The notes under the pieces were generated by a model. It searched no databases. It was not told where the DNA came from and was given only the letters and a program-made list of their open reading frames with translations. 64,000 bases of DNA from Lactobacillus colini (GTDB lineage Bacteria; Bacillota; Bacilli; Lactobacillales; Lactobacillaceae): assembly GCF_017874575.1 (NCBI RefSeq), contig NZ_JAGGLU010000009.1, forward strand, positions 1 through 64,000, written 5' to 3'. How positions within the stretch are numbered: the first letter of the stretch is position 1; each line of letters starts with the position of its first letter. A program made the position numbers and the translations under genes. Shown one piece after another: positions 46,312 through 53,850 of this stretch.

Positions 46312-46344
46312 ATAATACGAGGTGATTGTTGCAGTTCTGTTACA
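46312..46344 (-). promoter_or_regulatory. Promoter and WalR-type box of the second Apf gene
   Basis: On the minus strand TGTAAC-AGAAC-TGCAAC (46328-46344) fits the WalR consensus with one mismatch and lies where the -35 region should be, upstream of TATTAT (46312-46317). This is the layout of an activated promoter. Confidence 0.55.
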
Positions 46345-46408
46345 GAATAAAGACTATCAGGTTATAAAGCTGTGAAAATAGGGTCATTTTTTGTAATAAA
46401 GTCAAATT

Positions 46409-47200
46409 TTAAGCGAAATCTGCTAAAATTTGAGCAAAATTGGGGTAATTCCCTTCTTGCGGAACCACGTGAAACTTATCTTTAGTGATATGAAACAGTT
46501 TAGTTGTTAGATAAGGGTGACCAATTTCATTTAGCATATCAATATCTTCAATTAATCCACCAAATGCAATGCAGTCTTTTAAGTCAATTGCAAAGTAATC
46601 AGCCATAATTTTGACAGCTTTTAAGCGTGAAACGTCAGGTGCTAAGATGTCTAAAGTTTCGTTATTGAAGAATACTGTAGTGAGATTATCTAATTGGAAA
46701 GCTTCTTTTTGAACTTTAAGTAAATCAGCATGATTACCAATAATGGAAATTTTGTGGACGCCTTTAAGTTCTTTAAGATGTTCAATTGTAGTAGGGAAAG
46801 GTTTAACTTGTAGATAAGCACTCAATTTTTTGATTATTGGATTATCATTGTCTTGAGTTAGCCAATTGTAGCCACTATAGATATTCCAGATTAAGTTAGG
46901 ATATTTTTCTACTATATTACAGATCTTAATTGCAGTATCAACTTGCATGAATTGAGAATTAAGCACTTGTCCCATTTCATCGAGGACAAGTGCACCATTA
47001 TAGGCAATGAGCGGAGAAGCGGTTGTAATTTTTTCAATTACGTTCAACATTGCCTTTGGCATCCTATTAGACACTGGTATGAATAAGTTGCCATGAATAA
47101 TTTGCTTTCTAATTGCTAAAATTGTTTCATTATTCAATGAATAGTCAGGACTAACTAACGTATCATCAATTTCACTAAAAATAAGTCTAGGATTTGTCAT
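46409..47200 (-). CDS. HAD-fold Cof-type protein lacking catalytic residues
   Basis: This 263-aa protein has the Cof-type HAD layout, but the key residues are changed. Motif I is FSEIDDTLVSP, with Glu10 where the nucleophilic Asp belongs. Motif III DVSRLKAVKIM has Arg in the usual Lys place. Motif IV is FGGLIEDIDML, with Gly instead of the Asp of GDxxND. Motif II (VSNR) is kept. The protein is thus probably not a phosphatase and may bind a ligand or partner. The gene is monocistronic with AGAGGC as ribosome-binding site. Confidence 0.85.
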   Translation of the reverse strand: MTNPRLIFSEIDDTLVSPDYSLNNETILAIRKQIIHGNLFIPVSNRMPKAMLNVIEKITTASPLIAYNGALVLDEMGQVLNSQFMQVDTAIKICNIVEKYPNLIWNIYSGYNWLTQDNDNPIIKKLSAYLQVKPFPTTIEHLKELKGVHKISIIGNHADLLKVQKEAFQLDNLTTVFFNNETLDILAPDVSRLKAVKIMADYFAIDLKDCIAFGGLIEDIDMLNEIGHPYLTTKLFHITKDKFHVVPQEGNYPNFAQILADFA

Positions 47201-47266
47201 AAAAAGCCTCTTTTCTGATGAAAATTATAGCAAAAAACAAAAAATTAAAAAAAGTTTATTTTTTTG

Positions 47267-47295
47267 TTGACAAGATATCCAAAAATCAGTATAGT
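47267..47295 (+). promoter_or_regulatory. tRNA-Gln promoter (TTGACA-17-TATAGT)
   Basis: A consensus -35 box and a good -10 box are 17 bp apart, about 60 bp before the tRNA. Confidence 0.75.
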
Positions 47296-47325
47296 ATTAA
47301 TTGTTGATTGGCTAAGTCAATCAAA

Positions 47326-47436
47326 TGGTAATTAAGTTGAACAACAAGTAAAAGTTCAATGAATTGGGTTATAGCCAAGTGGTAAGGCAATGGTTTTTGG
47401 TACCATCATGCGCTGGTTCGAATCCAGCTAACCCAA
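47326..47436 (+). repeat. Duplicated tRNA-Gln unit with 5' leader, copy 1
   Basis: About 39 bp of leader plus the whole tRNA are repeated at 50838-50947, with a single indel in the leader. The leader holds TTGAAC...GTTCAA, a 6-bp inverted repeat. Similarity ends at the tRNA 3' end. Confidence 0.9.
47365..47436 (+). tRNA. tRNA-Gln (anticodon TTG), copy 1
   Basis: The 72-nt cloverleaf has acceptor TGGGTTA/TAACCCA, anticodon stem ATGGT/ACCAT with loop TTTTGGT, and T arm GCTGG-TTCGAAT-CCAGC. CCA is not encoded. A terminator follows. Confidence 0.96.
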
Positions 47437-47442
47437 TAAGAC

Positions 47443-47471
47443 AAGTCAGGTCGTATGACCTGACTTTTTTT
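47443..47471 (+). terminator. tRNA-Gln terminator
   Basis: AAGTCAGGTC pairs perfectly with GACCTGACTT, followed by T residues. Confidence 0.9.
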
Positions 47472-47550
47472 ATATATTTTTTAAGTTTTCGACCTGAATC
47501 AATACTATAATTAATTGAAGTAAGAATTGTAATGTTATGGAGTAAATAAA

Positions 47551-47910
47551 ATGGTACAAGTTGAATTAACACGTTTTAGAATCAAAAAAGGTAAAGAAAA
47601 ATTAGCTCAAGAGTGGATGGATTTTTTAAATAGTCATCTTGATGAAACTATAGCTACTATGGCTAATGAAAAAATGTATGTTGAAAGTGTTTTTAAGGAA
47701 GAATCATCTGATGGGTATACATATTTTTATTGGTATTCAGTTCAGGGTAAGAATGGTACAGCAGTAGAGGATTCAAATAATTATATCGACCAAAAACATC
47801 TAGAATACTGGGATAAGTGTATTGATGAAAGCTATAAGCCAGTTAATATGACAATAGAAGAAAATTTAATTGCTCCAAAAATTAATGACCTTATACAAAA
47901 AGATAACTAA
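47551..47910 (+). CDS. DUF6176 family protein
   Basis: This 119-aa soluble acidic protein begins VQVELTRFRIKKGKEKLAQE and contains ESVFKEESSDGYTYFYWYSV and a conserved His (QKHLEYWDKC). The pattern fits the ferredoxin-like DUF6176 family of unknown function. The ribosome-binding site (TATGGAG) is modest. It stands alone between tRNA-Gln and the hydroxyacid dehydrogenase gene. Confidence 0.7.
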   Translation: MVQVELTRFRIKKGKEKLAQEWMDFLNSHLDETIATMANEKMYVESVFKEESSDGYTYFYWYSVQGKNGTAVEDSNNYIDQKHLEYWDKCIDESYKPVNMTIEENLIAPKINDLIQKDN

Positions 47911-47998
47911 ATGTTTGCTCGATAAAACTTCATTTTTGTTTTAGTAAGTATAGAGTTAAGATAAAGCAAGAATTTAAATAATAGAAAGGACTTCAATT

Positions 47999-48907
47999 AT
48001 GAGAAAAGTTGCAATTATCGGTTTAGGACATGTTGGCGCTACAGTTGCCTATACCTTATTCACTCATGGAATAGCAGATACCTTACTTTTACTTGATAAA
48101 AATCAAGCTAAGGTAGAAGCTGAATATAATGACTTGCGTGATACCTTGGCTAGAAACGATTACCATGTTAATGTCTTAATGCAAGATTGGGACAAGTTAA
48201 AAGAGATGGATGTTGTAGTTACAGCATTTGGTGATATTGCGGCAACTGTGAAAACCGGTGACCGATTTGGTGAATTTGAAATAAATGCTAAGAATGCTAA
48301 AGAAGTTGGACAAAGAATTAAAGACACCGGCTTTAATGGTATTTTGATTAATATTTCTAATCCTTGTGATGCTATTTCAACTATTTTACAAGAAACTAGT
48401 GGCTTATCTAAAAAGCACGTCTTCGGTACAGGCACGTTCTTAGATACCGCAAGAATGCAACGTATTGTCGGCGAGAAGCTAAATGAAGATCCACGTAATG
48501 TTGAAGGCTTTGTCTTAGGAGAACATGGTGCATCTCAATTTACGGCTTGGTCTACGGTGCGCGTGAATGGTCGTAGTGCTGATGAATTATTTAATAAGGA
48601 TGAAGAATCTGAATTGAGTGCCCAACCTAACAAAAACTCAATGAAAGTTGCCTTTGGTAAGGGCTATACATCTTATGCAATCGCGACTTGTGGTGTGAGA
48701 TTGGTTCAAGCTGTTTTTAGTGATGCTAGATTATTTGCGCCAACTTCAGTTTATGTCGATGAAGTTGGAACTTATATTGGCTATCCTGCAATTATTGGTA
48801 AGGACGGAGTTGAAGAAGTAGTTAAATTGAATTTAACCGATGAAGAAGATCAGAAGCTTCAAGATTCAGCTAATATTATTAAAAAACATATTGCACAATT
48901 GAACTAA
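47999..48907 (+). CDS. L-2-hydroxyacid (L-lactate/hydroxyisocaproate) dehydrogenase
   Basis: This 302-aa NAD-dependent enzyme of the LDH/MDH superfamily has IIGLGHVGATVAYTL at the N-terminus, the NISNPCDAI motif, GTGTFLDTARMQ, and the catalytic His in VLGEHGASQF. The sequence resembles L-hydroxyisocaproate dehydrogenase of lactobacilli more than the main lactate dehydrogenase, so branched 2-oxoacids are likely substrates. The assignment of substrate is inference. The gene is monocistronic. Confidence 0.9.
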   Translation: MRKVAIIGLGHVGATVAYTLFTHGIADTLLLLDKNQAKVEAEYNDLRDTLARNDYHVNVLMQDWDKLKEMDVVVTAFGDIAATVKTGDRFGEFEINAKNAKEVGQRIKDTGFNGILINISNPCDAISTILQETSGLSKKHVFGTGTFLDTARMQRIVGEKLNEDPRNVEGFVLGEHGASQFTAWSTVRVNGRSADELFNKDEESELSAQPNKNSMKVAFGKGYTSYAIATCGVRLVQAVFSDARLFAPTSVYVDEVGTYIGYPAIIGKDGVEEVVKLNLTDEEDQKLQDSANIIKKHIAQLN

Positions 48908-48929
48908 GAATAAATAATCTTACTATATT

Positions 48930-48961
48930 AGACGGTTTCAACAGAAGCCGGCTATTTTTTT
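48930..48961 (+). terminator. Terminator of the hydroxyacid dehydrogenase gene
   Basis: CGGTTTC pairs with GAAGCCG (one wobble), extended by TAG/CTA after a mismatch, then seven T residues. Confidence 0.7.
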
Positions 48962-49029
48962 ATTCTTGAATATGATATAAAATAACTTTTAGTATACTGA
49001 TAGTTATGATTAATAATTGTGAGGAAGTT

Positions 49030-50643
49030 ATGCAAAGAGAAAAAAGCTTTTTTTATTTAGGTTTTATAGAGAATAGTAAAGAATTTAGATATTTAAATAA
49101 GAGTAGAACAAATGATTTGTACCGAGAAATATTTATAGGTACGCAGAATAATAAGTCTGTTAAAGAAAATTATGAAATTGGTGGACAAAATCAAAATATT
49201 GCTTCGACTGTTGGTAATTTACTAGCCGAAGTAATCATACATTTATATGATGTTGACAATCGTATTAAAGCTGGTATAAATTCTAAAAAGAAAAAAGTAA
49301 AGGAGGGTTATTCTTATCAAAGTTGGAAACATTTAAATGCAAGTGAGCGAATAGATTATTTAGAATACCTTAAGTTATATGATGTTACGATTATTAATAT
49401 GCTAAATAGCCTGCGTGAAGATCGTAATGGACAGCATGATCCTGATCGTCGAGAAGCTGCAACTGACCAAGTGGTAGATCAAGATTTAGAAGATTTCCAT
49501 GATGTTTTGGCCTATTTTTATAATTATTATGAAGTAAAAAATGGCGATGCAGAATCATTTTTTAATCCACGTTTGCAAAGTAAGGCATACGTAAAAGGAA
49601 AAATAAATAGTCTGGTACCTCTAAAATTTGATTTAGCTTGGCATGGTAAAAAAGAAGAAACAACTGAAGAAAAAGATCAGTATGTTATTCCTGAAAAGCC
49701 AATAGAAACGGATTTAATTTTTGATAAGAAAAAATCAGATAGTGGCGATAGCAAACAAAAGCGTCCTGAAAAAGAAGTAAAGGGTAAAAAGGATACTGAG
49801 CCGATATTTACTAACAAGGAAAAATTAAAATCAGTTGTAAATAGTACAAAAAATGCACTTAAAAAGATAGACCCCAAAAAAGTTTGGACTTATGCTAAAG
49901 TAGCCATTGGTGTAGGGGTTGCATTATTAATTCTTTCAGGTGCAATTTCTACTATTTCAGGTGTAGTTCATTCCCTTTTTCCTGGTAATAATGACATAGG
50001 TACTGAAGAGGTTAATGATAATTCAGATTCTGAAACTAGCACAACTACTTCTAATACATCAGACTCTAAATCTAATTCTAAAGAAAGATTTAATCCTGCA
50101 ATTTTCCAGTTTTATTTGGCAGGATATGATGTTGACATTTACAAAAATGGGCAAAAAACTAAGGATGTGGGGGAACCACGTATTCATAAAGGATATACAG
50201 AAGAAGATTACATTGTTTCTTCTAATTTAAGTAATCATGTGGTAGTTGTCTCCAGAAATAGTAGAGCTCAAGAGATAGCTAAAGATAAAGAATTATTTAA
50301 GCAAACATATGAAAAACAGAAAAAAGAGGGAGTGTCTGGATATCTCTATGATCCTGACAAGAATGAGCTGACCTTAAAGCTTCATGATATTGACTATTAC
50401 GTAACTGATTCTGGATATATAAATGTAGATAAAAATTTAAAATTGAATAAGAGAGGTGAACAAAAAATACAGAGTGTATTTAATAATCCACGCAATGGTA
50501 CTAAGGGATTAGTTATTAATAAAAATAATAATCAAAAAATAACTTTGACAAATGAAGATTTTATCAACGCAGGTAGTGATAATTATCGTGTGGTTTATGA
50601 CTTTCATTTTGAGTTGGATTCAACTTATGTTGCTTGGTCTTAA
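49030..50643 (+). CDS. Unrecognised membrane protein with a HEPN-like N-terminal motif
   Basis: This 537-aa protein has three parts: a helical cytoplasmic N-domain (about 1-170), a charged Lys/Glu-rich linker (210-285), one membrane helix (VAIGVGVALLILSGAISTIS, near 288-312), and a Ser/Thr/Asn stalk leading to an outside domain. The N-domain contains SLREDRNGQHDPD, an R-x6-H arrangement (R129, H136) as in HEPN RNases. The start at 49030 follows TGAGGAAG; the ATG at 49006 lies at the predicted transcription start. Family and function are unknown to me. Confidence 0.7.
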   Translation: MQREKSFFYLGFIENSKEFRYLNKSRTNDLYREIFIGTQNNKSVKENYEIGGQNQNIASTVGNLLAEVIIHLYDVDNRIKAGINSKKKKVKEGYSYQSWKHLNASERIDYLEYLKLYDVTIINMLNSLREDRNGQHDPDRREAATDQVVDQDLEDFHDVLAYFYNYYEVKNGDAESFFNPRLQSKAYVKGKINSLVPLKFDLAWHGKKEETTEEKDQYVIPEKPIETDLIFDKKKSDSGDSKQKRPEKEVKGKKDTEPIFTNKEKLKSVVNSTKNALKKIDPKKVWTYAKVAIGVGVALLILSGAISTISGVVHSLFPGNNDIGTEEVNDNSDSETSTTTSNTSDSKSNSKERFNPAIFQFYLAGYDVDIYKNGQKTKDVGEPRIHKGYTEEDYIVSSNLSNHVVVVSRNSRAQEIAKDKELFKQTYEKQKKEGVSGYLYDPDKNELTLKLHDIDYYVTDSGYINVDKNLKLNKRGEQKIQSVFNNPRNGTKGLVINKNNNQKITLTNEDFINAGSDNYRVVYDFHFELDSTYVAWS

Positions 50644-50692
50644 ATATTAACATTACTATTTTGAAAAAAATTTATTTTTTTCAAAAATATCC

Positions 50693-50721
50693 TTGCATTT
50701 TTTAGTCATCTTCGATATTAT
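50693..50721 (+). promoter_or_regulatory. tRNA-Tyr/Gln promoter (TTGCAT-17-TATTAT)
   Basis: Both boxes are seen with a 17-bp spacer, just before tRNA-Tyr. Confidence 0.65.
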
Positions 50722-50737
50722 AATTAAGTAATCTTTC

Positions 50738-50819
50738 GGAGGCCTAGCGAAGTGGCTAAACGCGGCGGTCTGTAAAACCGCTCTCTCTGAGTTCGGTGGT
50801 TCGAATCCACTGGCCTCCA
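50738..50819 (+). tRNA. tRNA-Tyr (anticodon GTA)
   Basis: The 82-nt cloverleaf has acceptor GGAGGCC/GGCCTCC, anticodon loop CTGTAAA and a long variable arm (class II tRNA). It is co-transcribed with the tRNA-Gln copy that follows. Confidence 0.96.
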
Positions 50820-50837
50820 TTGCTGGATTATTCCAGC

Positions 50838-50947
50838 TGGTAATTAGTTGAACAACAAGTAAAAGTTCAATGAATTGGGTTATAGCCAAGTGGTAAGGCA
50901 ATGGTTTTTGGTACCATCATGCGCTGGTTCGAATCCAGCTAACCCAA
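50838..50947 (+). repeat. Duplicated tRNA-Gln unit with 5' leader, copy 2
   Basis: It is the second copy of the leader and tRNA described at 47326. Downstream sequence differs. Confidence 0.9.
50876..50947 (+). tRNA. tRNA-Gln (anticodon TTG), copy 2
   Basis: The 72-nt sequence is identical to the tRNA at 47365. It lies 56 bp after tRNA-Tyr and ahead of a perfect hairpin terminator. Confidence 0.96.
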
Positions 50948-50976
50948 TTTTCTTATTTTAAGAAACCCAACCCTTG

Positions 50977-51007
50977 AAAAAACGTCTTCAATTGAAGACG
51001 TTTTTTT
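50977..51007 (+). terminator. tRNA-Tyr/Gln terminator
   Basis: AACGTCTTCAATTGAAGACG is a perfect palindrome flanked by A and T tracts, so it may end transcription in both directions, including that of the rhodanese gene. Confidence 0.9.
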
Positions 51008-51024
51008 GTATCTAATTCAAAATC

Positions 51025-51327
51025 TTAAAAATCAGCTTCAACTTCTCCATCCCAAGTTATCATGCCACCGACAACATTAGTAACGTCTTGGTAGCCTTGT
51101 TCAGTAAGATAGTGACAGAATTGTCCCGAACGGTTACCAGAGCGACAGATGAAATAGTATTTTTCATTCTTGGGTAAGTCGAATTCGGCTACTTTTTCTA
51201 GTGGAAAGTTAGAACTTTCAGGTACATGACCTGCACTATATTCAATTGGTTCTCTTACATCGAAGAGCTTGACTTCAGGATTTTGAATTAGAATTTTTTG
51301 TAATTGAGTAGTTGAAATTTCTTTCAT
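51025..51327 (-). CDS. Rhodanese-like domain protein
   Basis: This 100-aa single rhodanese domain has KLFDVREPIEYSAGHVPES at the substrate-binding side and the active-site loop YYFICRSGNRSG, with Cys near residue 60. Such proteins carry persulfide sulfur in the cytoplasm. AGGTAATTT precedes the ATG, with GGAGG just upstream. It is monocistronic and divergent from the beta-helix gene. Confidence 0.93.
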   Translation of the reverse strand: MKEISTTQLQKILIQNPEVKLFDVREPIEYSAGHVPESSNFPLEKVAEFDLPKNEKYYFICRSGNRSGQFCHYLTEQGYQDVTNVVGGMITWDGEVEADF

Positions 51328-51412
51328 AAATTACCTCCGTATCTAATTAAAGCAAAAAATGCTACGAGGTAGTAGAATATATTCTTGAAAAAATAGAAAG
51401 GACACGATTTTA

Positions 51413-52528
51413 GTGACAAAACTTGTTAAAGTTGGCGCCCGTGGTGACGGAATTGAATGGAAGTATGCCTTAAAGAATGTTCAAGCTGATGATGTGTTAC
51501 TTTTGGAACCTGGATATTATAAATTAGAGCAGGGGATGCAAGTTTGCGATTTAACAATTAAAGGGACCGGTAGTAGCCCCGAAGATACTATTATTGATGG
51601 AAATTTTATCTTGGGTGGTGATTGTAATTTCTTTACTATGGAGAATCTTTGCTTAGAAACAAAAAGCAATTATAATCCTTTATTTGTTGAAAATAGTGCT
51701 GATACTTACCTAACTTTAAGAAATGTTGTCTTAGATGGTGGCGTTGATAATACTGCTGCAATTGCAGTAAATGGTCAATGTACATTAGAGCTATTTTCAG
51801 TGAAGGTATTGGGAGCAAGTATATCTCTTTTTGCTAGCGCTAATTTCAGAATGACAATGAATGATTGCTTAGTCGACTATAATTCTGAAAAGTATTCGGC
51901 AATTGGAATTCAGGGCAAGGGAACAGCGATAATTTCTAATTCAATTATCAAGGGCAGTCTTAGTACTTATAGTAATTCCAATTGTGAAGTAGACTTAAAT
52001 AACTCTGAAGTAACAATTGGCTTAATACATGGTCAGACCTGGATGAATATGTTAAATTCAAAAATTACTAGTGACAGTGATTCGAGCTTTTATATTTCAG
52101 AAGATTCATGGGTAAATATCGTTAATTGCAGTTTTGCAGGTGGGGTCTTCATAGATAAGGAGACGCGAACCATTATGCAAAATTCTAGCTTAGATCGGTT
52201 AATCGTATGTGACGATGCTAAGCTAACTATTAACAATAGTACAGTTAATAGTCATGCCGACTTTCAAGATCGGGCTAGTTGTGATGCGACTAGGGTGACA
52301 TTTTCTAGTGGTGTTAATTTTAAATATTTTATTGCTCTGAATGGGTCAGCTTCGATGCGGGGGCGTGATTTAGTTATTAATGCGGACAATTCGACAATAG
52401 CAGTTCAAGATGATGCTAAGGTAATATTAAATATTCTGTCTGATAGTAAACAAGATGTCTTAGAAGTTGAATGTGATAAGAAGGATAATATTAATATTGT
52501 TGGCGTTGCTTGGGAAGTAAAGAGTTAA
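51413..52528 (+). CDS. Right-handed beta-helix protein without signal peptide
   Basis: This 371-aa protein starts at GTG 51413 after AAAGGAC. It shows repeated short strands with Asn/Ser/Asp ladders (for example FFTMENLCLE, LTLRNVVLDG, ISNSIIKGSL, VNIVNCSFAGG), the pattern of right-handed parallel beta-helices as in pectate lyases. No signal peptide, membrane helix or obvious active site is visible, so it stays in the cytoplasm. Its gene precedes the NagR-type regulator without a terminator. The function is unknown. Confidence 0.75.
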   Translation: MTKLVKVGARGDGIEWKYALKNVQADDVLLLEPGYYKLEQGMQVCDLTIKGTGSSPEDTIIDGNFILGGDCNFFTMENLCLETKSNYNPLFVENSADTYLTLRNVVLDGGVDNTAAIAVNGQCTLELFSVKVLGASISLFASANFRMTMNDCLVDYNSEKYSAIGIQGKGTAIISNSIIKGSLSTYSNSNCEVDLNNSEVTIGLIHGQTWMNMLNSKITSDSDSSFYISEDSWVNIVNCSFAGGVFIDKETRTIMQNSSLDRLIVCDDAKLTINNSTVNSHADFQDRASCDATRVTFSSGVNFKYFIALNGSASMRGRDLVINADNSTIAVQDDAKVILNILSDSKQDVLEVECDKKDNINIVGVAWEVKS

Positions 52529-52551
52529 TTAGCTGCTTGTCTGAATACATC

Positions 52552-52598
52552 TTTACCAACTAGACCAATTTATTTATAATATTAATTAGACTAGTTAA
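52552..52598 (+). promoter_or_regulatory. Promoter and operator pair of the NagR-type gene
   Basis: TTTACC and TATAAT are 17 bp apart. AACTAGACCAAT (52558-52569) fills the start of the spacer and TTAGACTAGTTAA (52586-52598) lies at the transcription start. Both match the two sites before glmS at 1780-1815. Confidence 0.7.
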
Positions 52599-52621
52599 CT
52601 GAACCCAGGAGGCACTTAATT

Positions 52622-53323
52622 ATGCAAGAACCAATGTATATAAAAATTCATAATCAGATTAAACGTGATATTGAAAATAAAAAGTATGTTGTCGGTCAAC
52701 GAATTCCTGCAGAGCGCCAACTGGCTGTGAAGTTTAATGTATCGCGTATGACACTGCGTCAGGCAATTAAGACACTTGAGGATGAAGGAATCTTAGAGAG
52801 AAGGCTAGGCAGCGGCACTTATGTTGCCAGCCAAAAAGTACAAGAAAAAATGTCTGGTGTAATGAGCTTTACTGATATTACTCGCTCTAATGGTCAGGTC
52901 CCATCAAGTAACTTAATATCTTATCGGATAACTAAGCCATCACTATCAGAAAAAGAAAAGCTCAATATCCAAGCAGATGATGATGTTTTAAGAATGGAGC
53001 GTGTCCGTTCAGCTGATGGCATTCCTATTTGTTATGAAGTAGCAGCTATACCATATAATCTAGTAAAAGACTTTTCAAAAGAAGAAATATCTACTAGTCT
53101 GTATGATACTTTAAAGAAGAAAGGCGGCTATGAAATTGGCAATGTAACTGAAAATATCGGTGCTTCAATTGCTAATGAAAATGATGCCCGTTTGCTCTCA
53201 GTCAGAAAGGGCGAAGCATTAGTAACTCGTCGCCAAGTAACTGAACTTAGCGATGGTAGACCCTTTGAATATGTACGAGCTTTCTATGTAGCTGAAAGAT
53301 TTGAATTTACATTTGCAAAATAA
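52622..53323 (+). CDS. nagR: GntR/HutC-family regulator, NagR (YvoA)-like
   Basis: This 233-aa regulator has an N-terminal GntR winged HTH (PAERQLAVKFNVSRMTLRQA) and a C-terminal UTRA domain with MSGVMSFTDITRSNG and GIPICYEVAAIP. Amino-sugar phosphates are the usual effectors of NagR. Its own promoter and that of glmS carry the same ACTAG-type sites, which supports the assignment, but no nagA or nagB is in the window. AGGAGG precedes the ATG. Confidence 0.82.
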   Translation: MQEPMYIKIHNQIKRDIENKKYVVGQRIPAERQLAVKFNVSRMTLRQAIKTLEDEGILERRLGSGTYVASQKVQEKMSGVMSFTDITRSNGQVPSSNLISYRITKPSLSEKEKLNIQADDDVLRMERVRSADGIPICYEVAAIPYNLVKDFSKEEISTSLYDTLKKKGGYEIGNVTENIGASIANENDARLLSVRKGEALVTRRQVTELSDGRPFEYVRAFYVAERFEFTFAK

Positions 53324-53353
53324 TAAGCTAGGTCGTTGTGACCTAGCTTATTT
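53322..53353. terminator. Bidirectional terminator between nagR and tagD
   Basis: AATAAGCTAGGTC pairs perfectly with GACCTAGCTTATT, overlapping the nagR stop codon and ending at the tagD stop. Confidence 0.85.
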
Positions 53354-53738
53354 ATTTAAGATCTTTTTTAATTTTAGTAGTTGAGATGCCGGGAGTTCGT
53401 GGTAAGTAGATTACGTTGCAATAAGGCTTAAGAAAGTCAAACTGCCCCTTCCAATCATCTCCCATGACAAAGGTATCGACACCGTATTTTTGAATATCAT
53501 GGACTTTTTGATCCCAGTCTTTTTCAGGGATGACTTCGTCTACATATTTAATTGCTTCTAAAATATATTTACGTTCATCATAGCTATTATAAGCTTCTTT
53601 GTGTTTTTTGAATTCGTTAAATTCATCGGTCGATAAGCCGACAATTAGGTAGTCGCCTAGCTCTTTAGCACGCTTAAGTAAGCGCACATGACCATAGTGA
53701 AGCAAGTCGAAAGTCCCATAAGTAATAACTTTTTTCAT
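53352..53738 (-). CDS. tagD: Glycerol-3-phosphate cytidylyltransferase
   Basis: TagD makes CDP-glycerol from CTP and glycerol-3-phosphate for teichoic acid synthesis. The 128-aa protein has the nucleotidyltransferase motifs GTFDLLHYGHVRLLKRA (HxGH), DERKYILEAI and RTPGISTTKIKK. Length is normal. It has its own promoter region and is divergent from the TagA-type gene. The product is needed by the glycerophosphotransferase that begins at 63696. Confidence 0.96.
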   Translation of the reverse strand: MKKVITYGTFDLLHYGHVRLLKRAKELGDYLIVGLSTDEFNEFKKHKEAYNSYDERKYILEAIKYVDEVIPEKDWDQKVHDIQKYGVDTFVMGDDWKGQFDFLKPYCNVIYLPRTPGISTTKIKKDLK

Positions 53739-53850
53739 AATTTTCTCCTTAATGTTACCTGTATTTTATCAAAAATGACGCATCTGTTAAAATATAATAG
53801 TTAATTAACAGTGACACTTGACATTGAGTTTAAAAATTTGAGTAATAAAA

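Noticed and set aside
49006-49029. Upstream ATG for the HEPN-like protein
   Set aside because: It falls at the predicted transcription start, whereas the ATG at 49030 has TGAGGAAG at a good distance.
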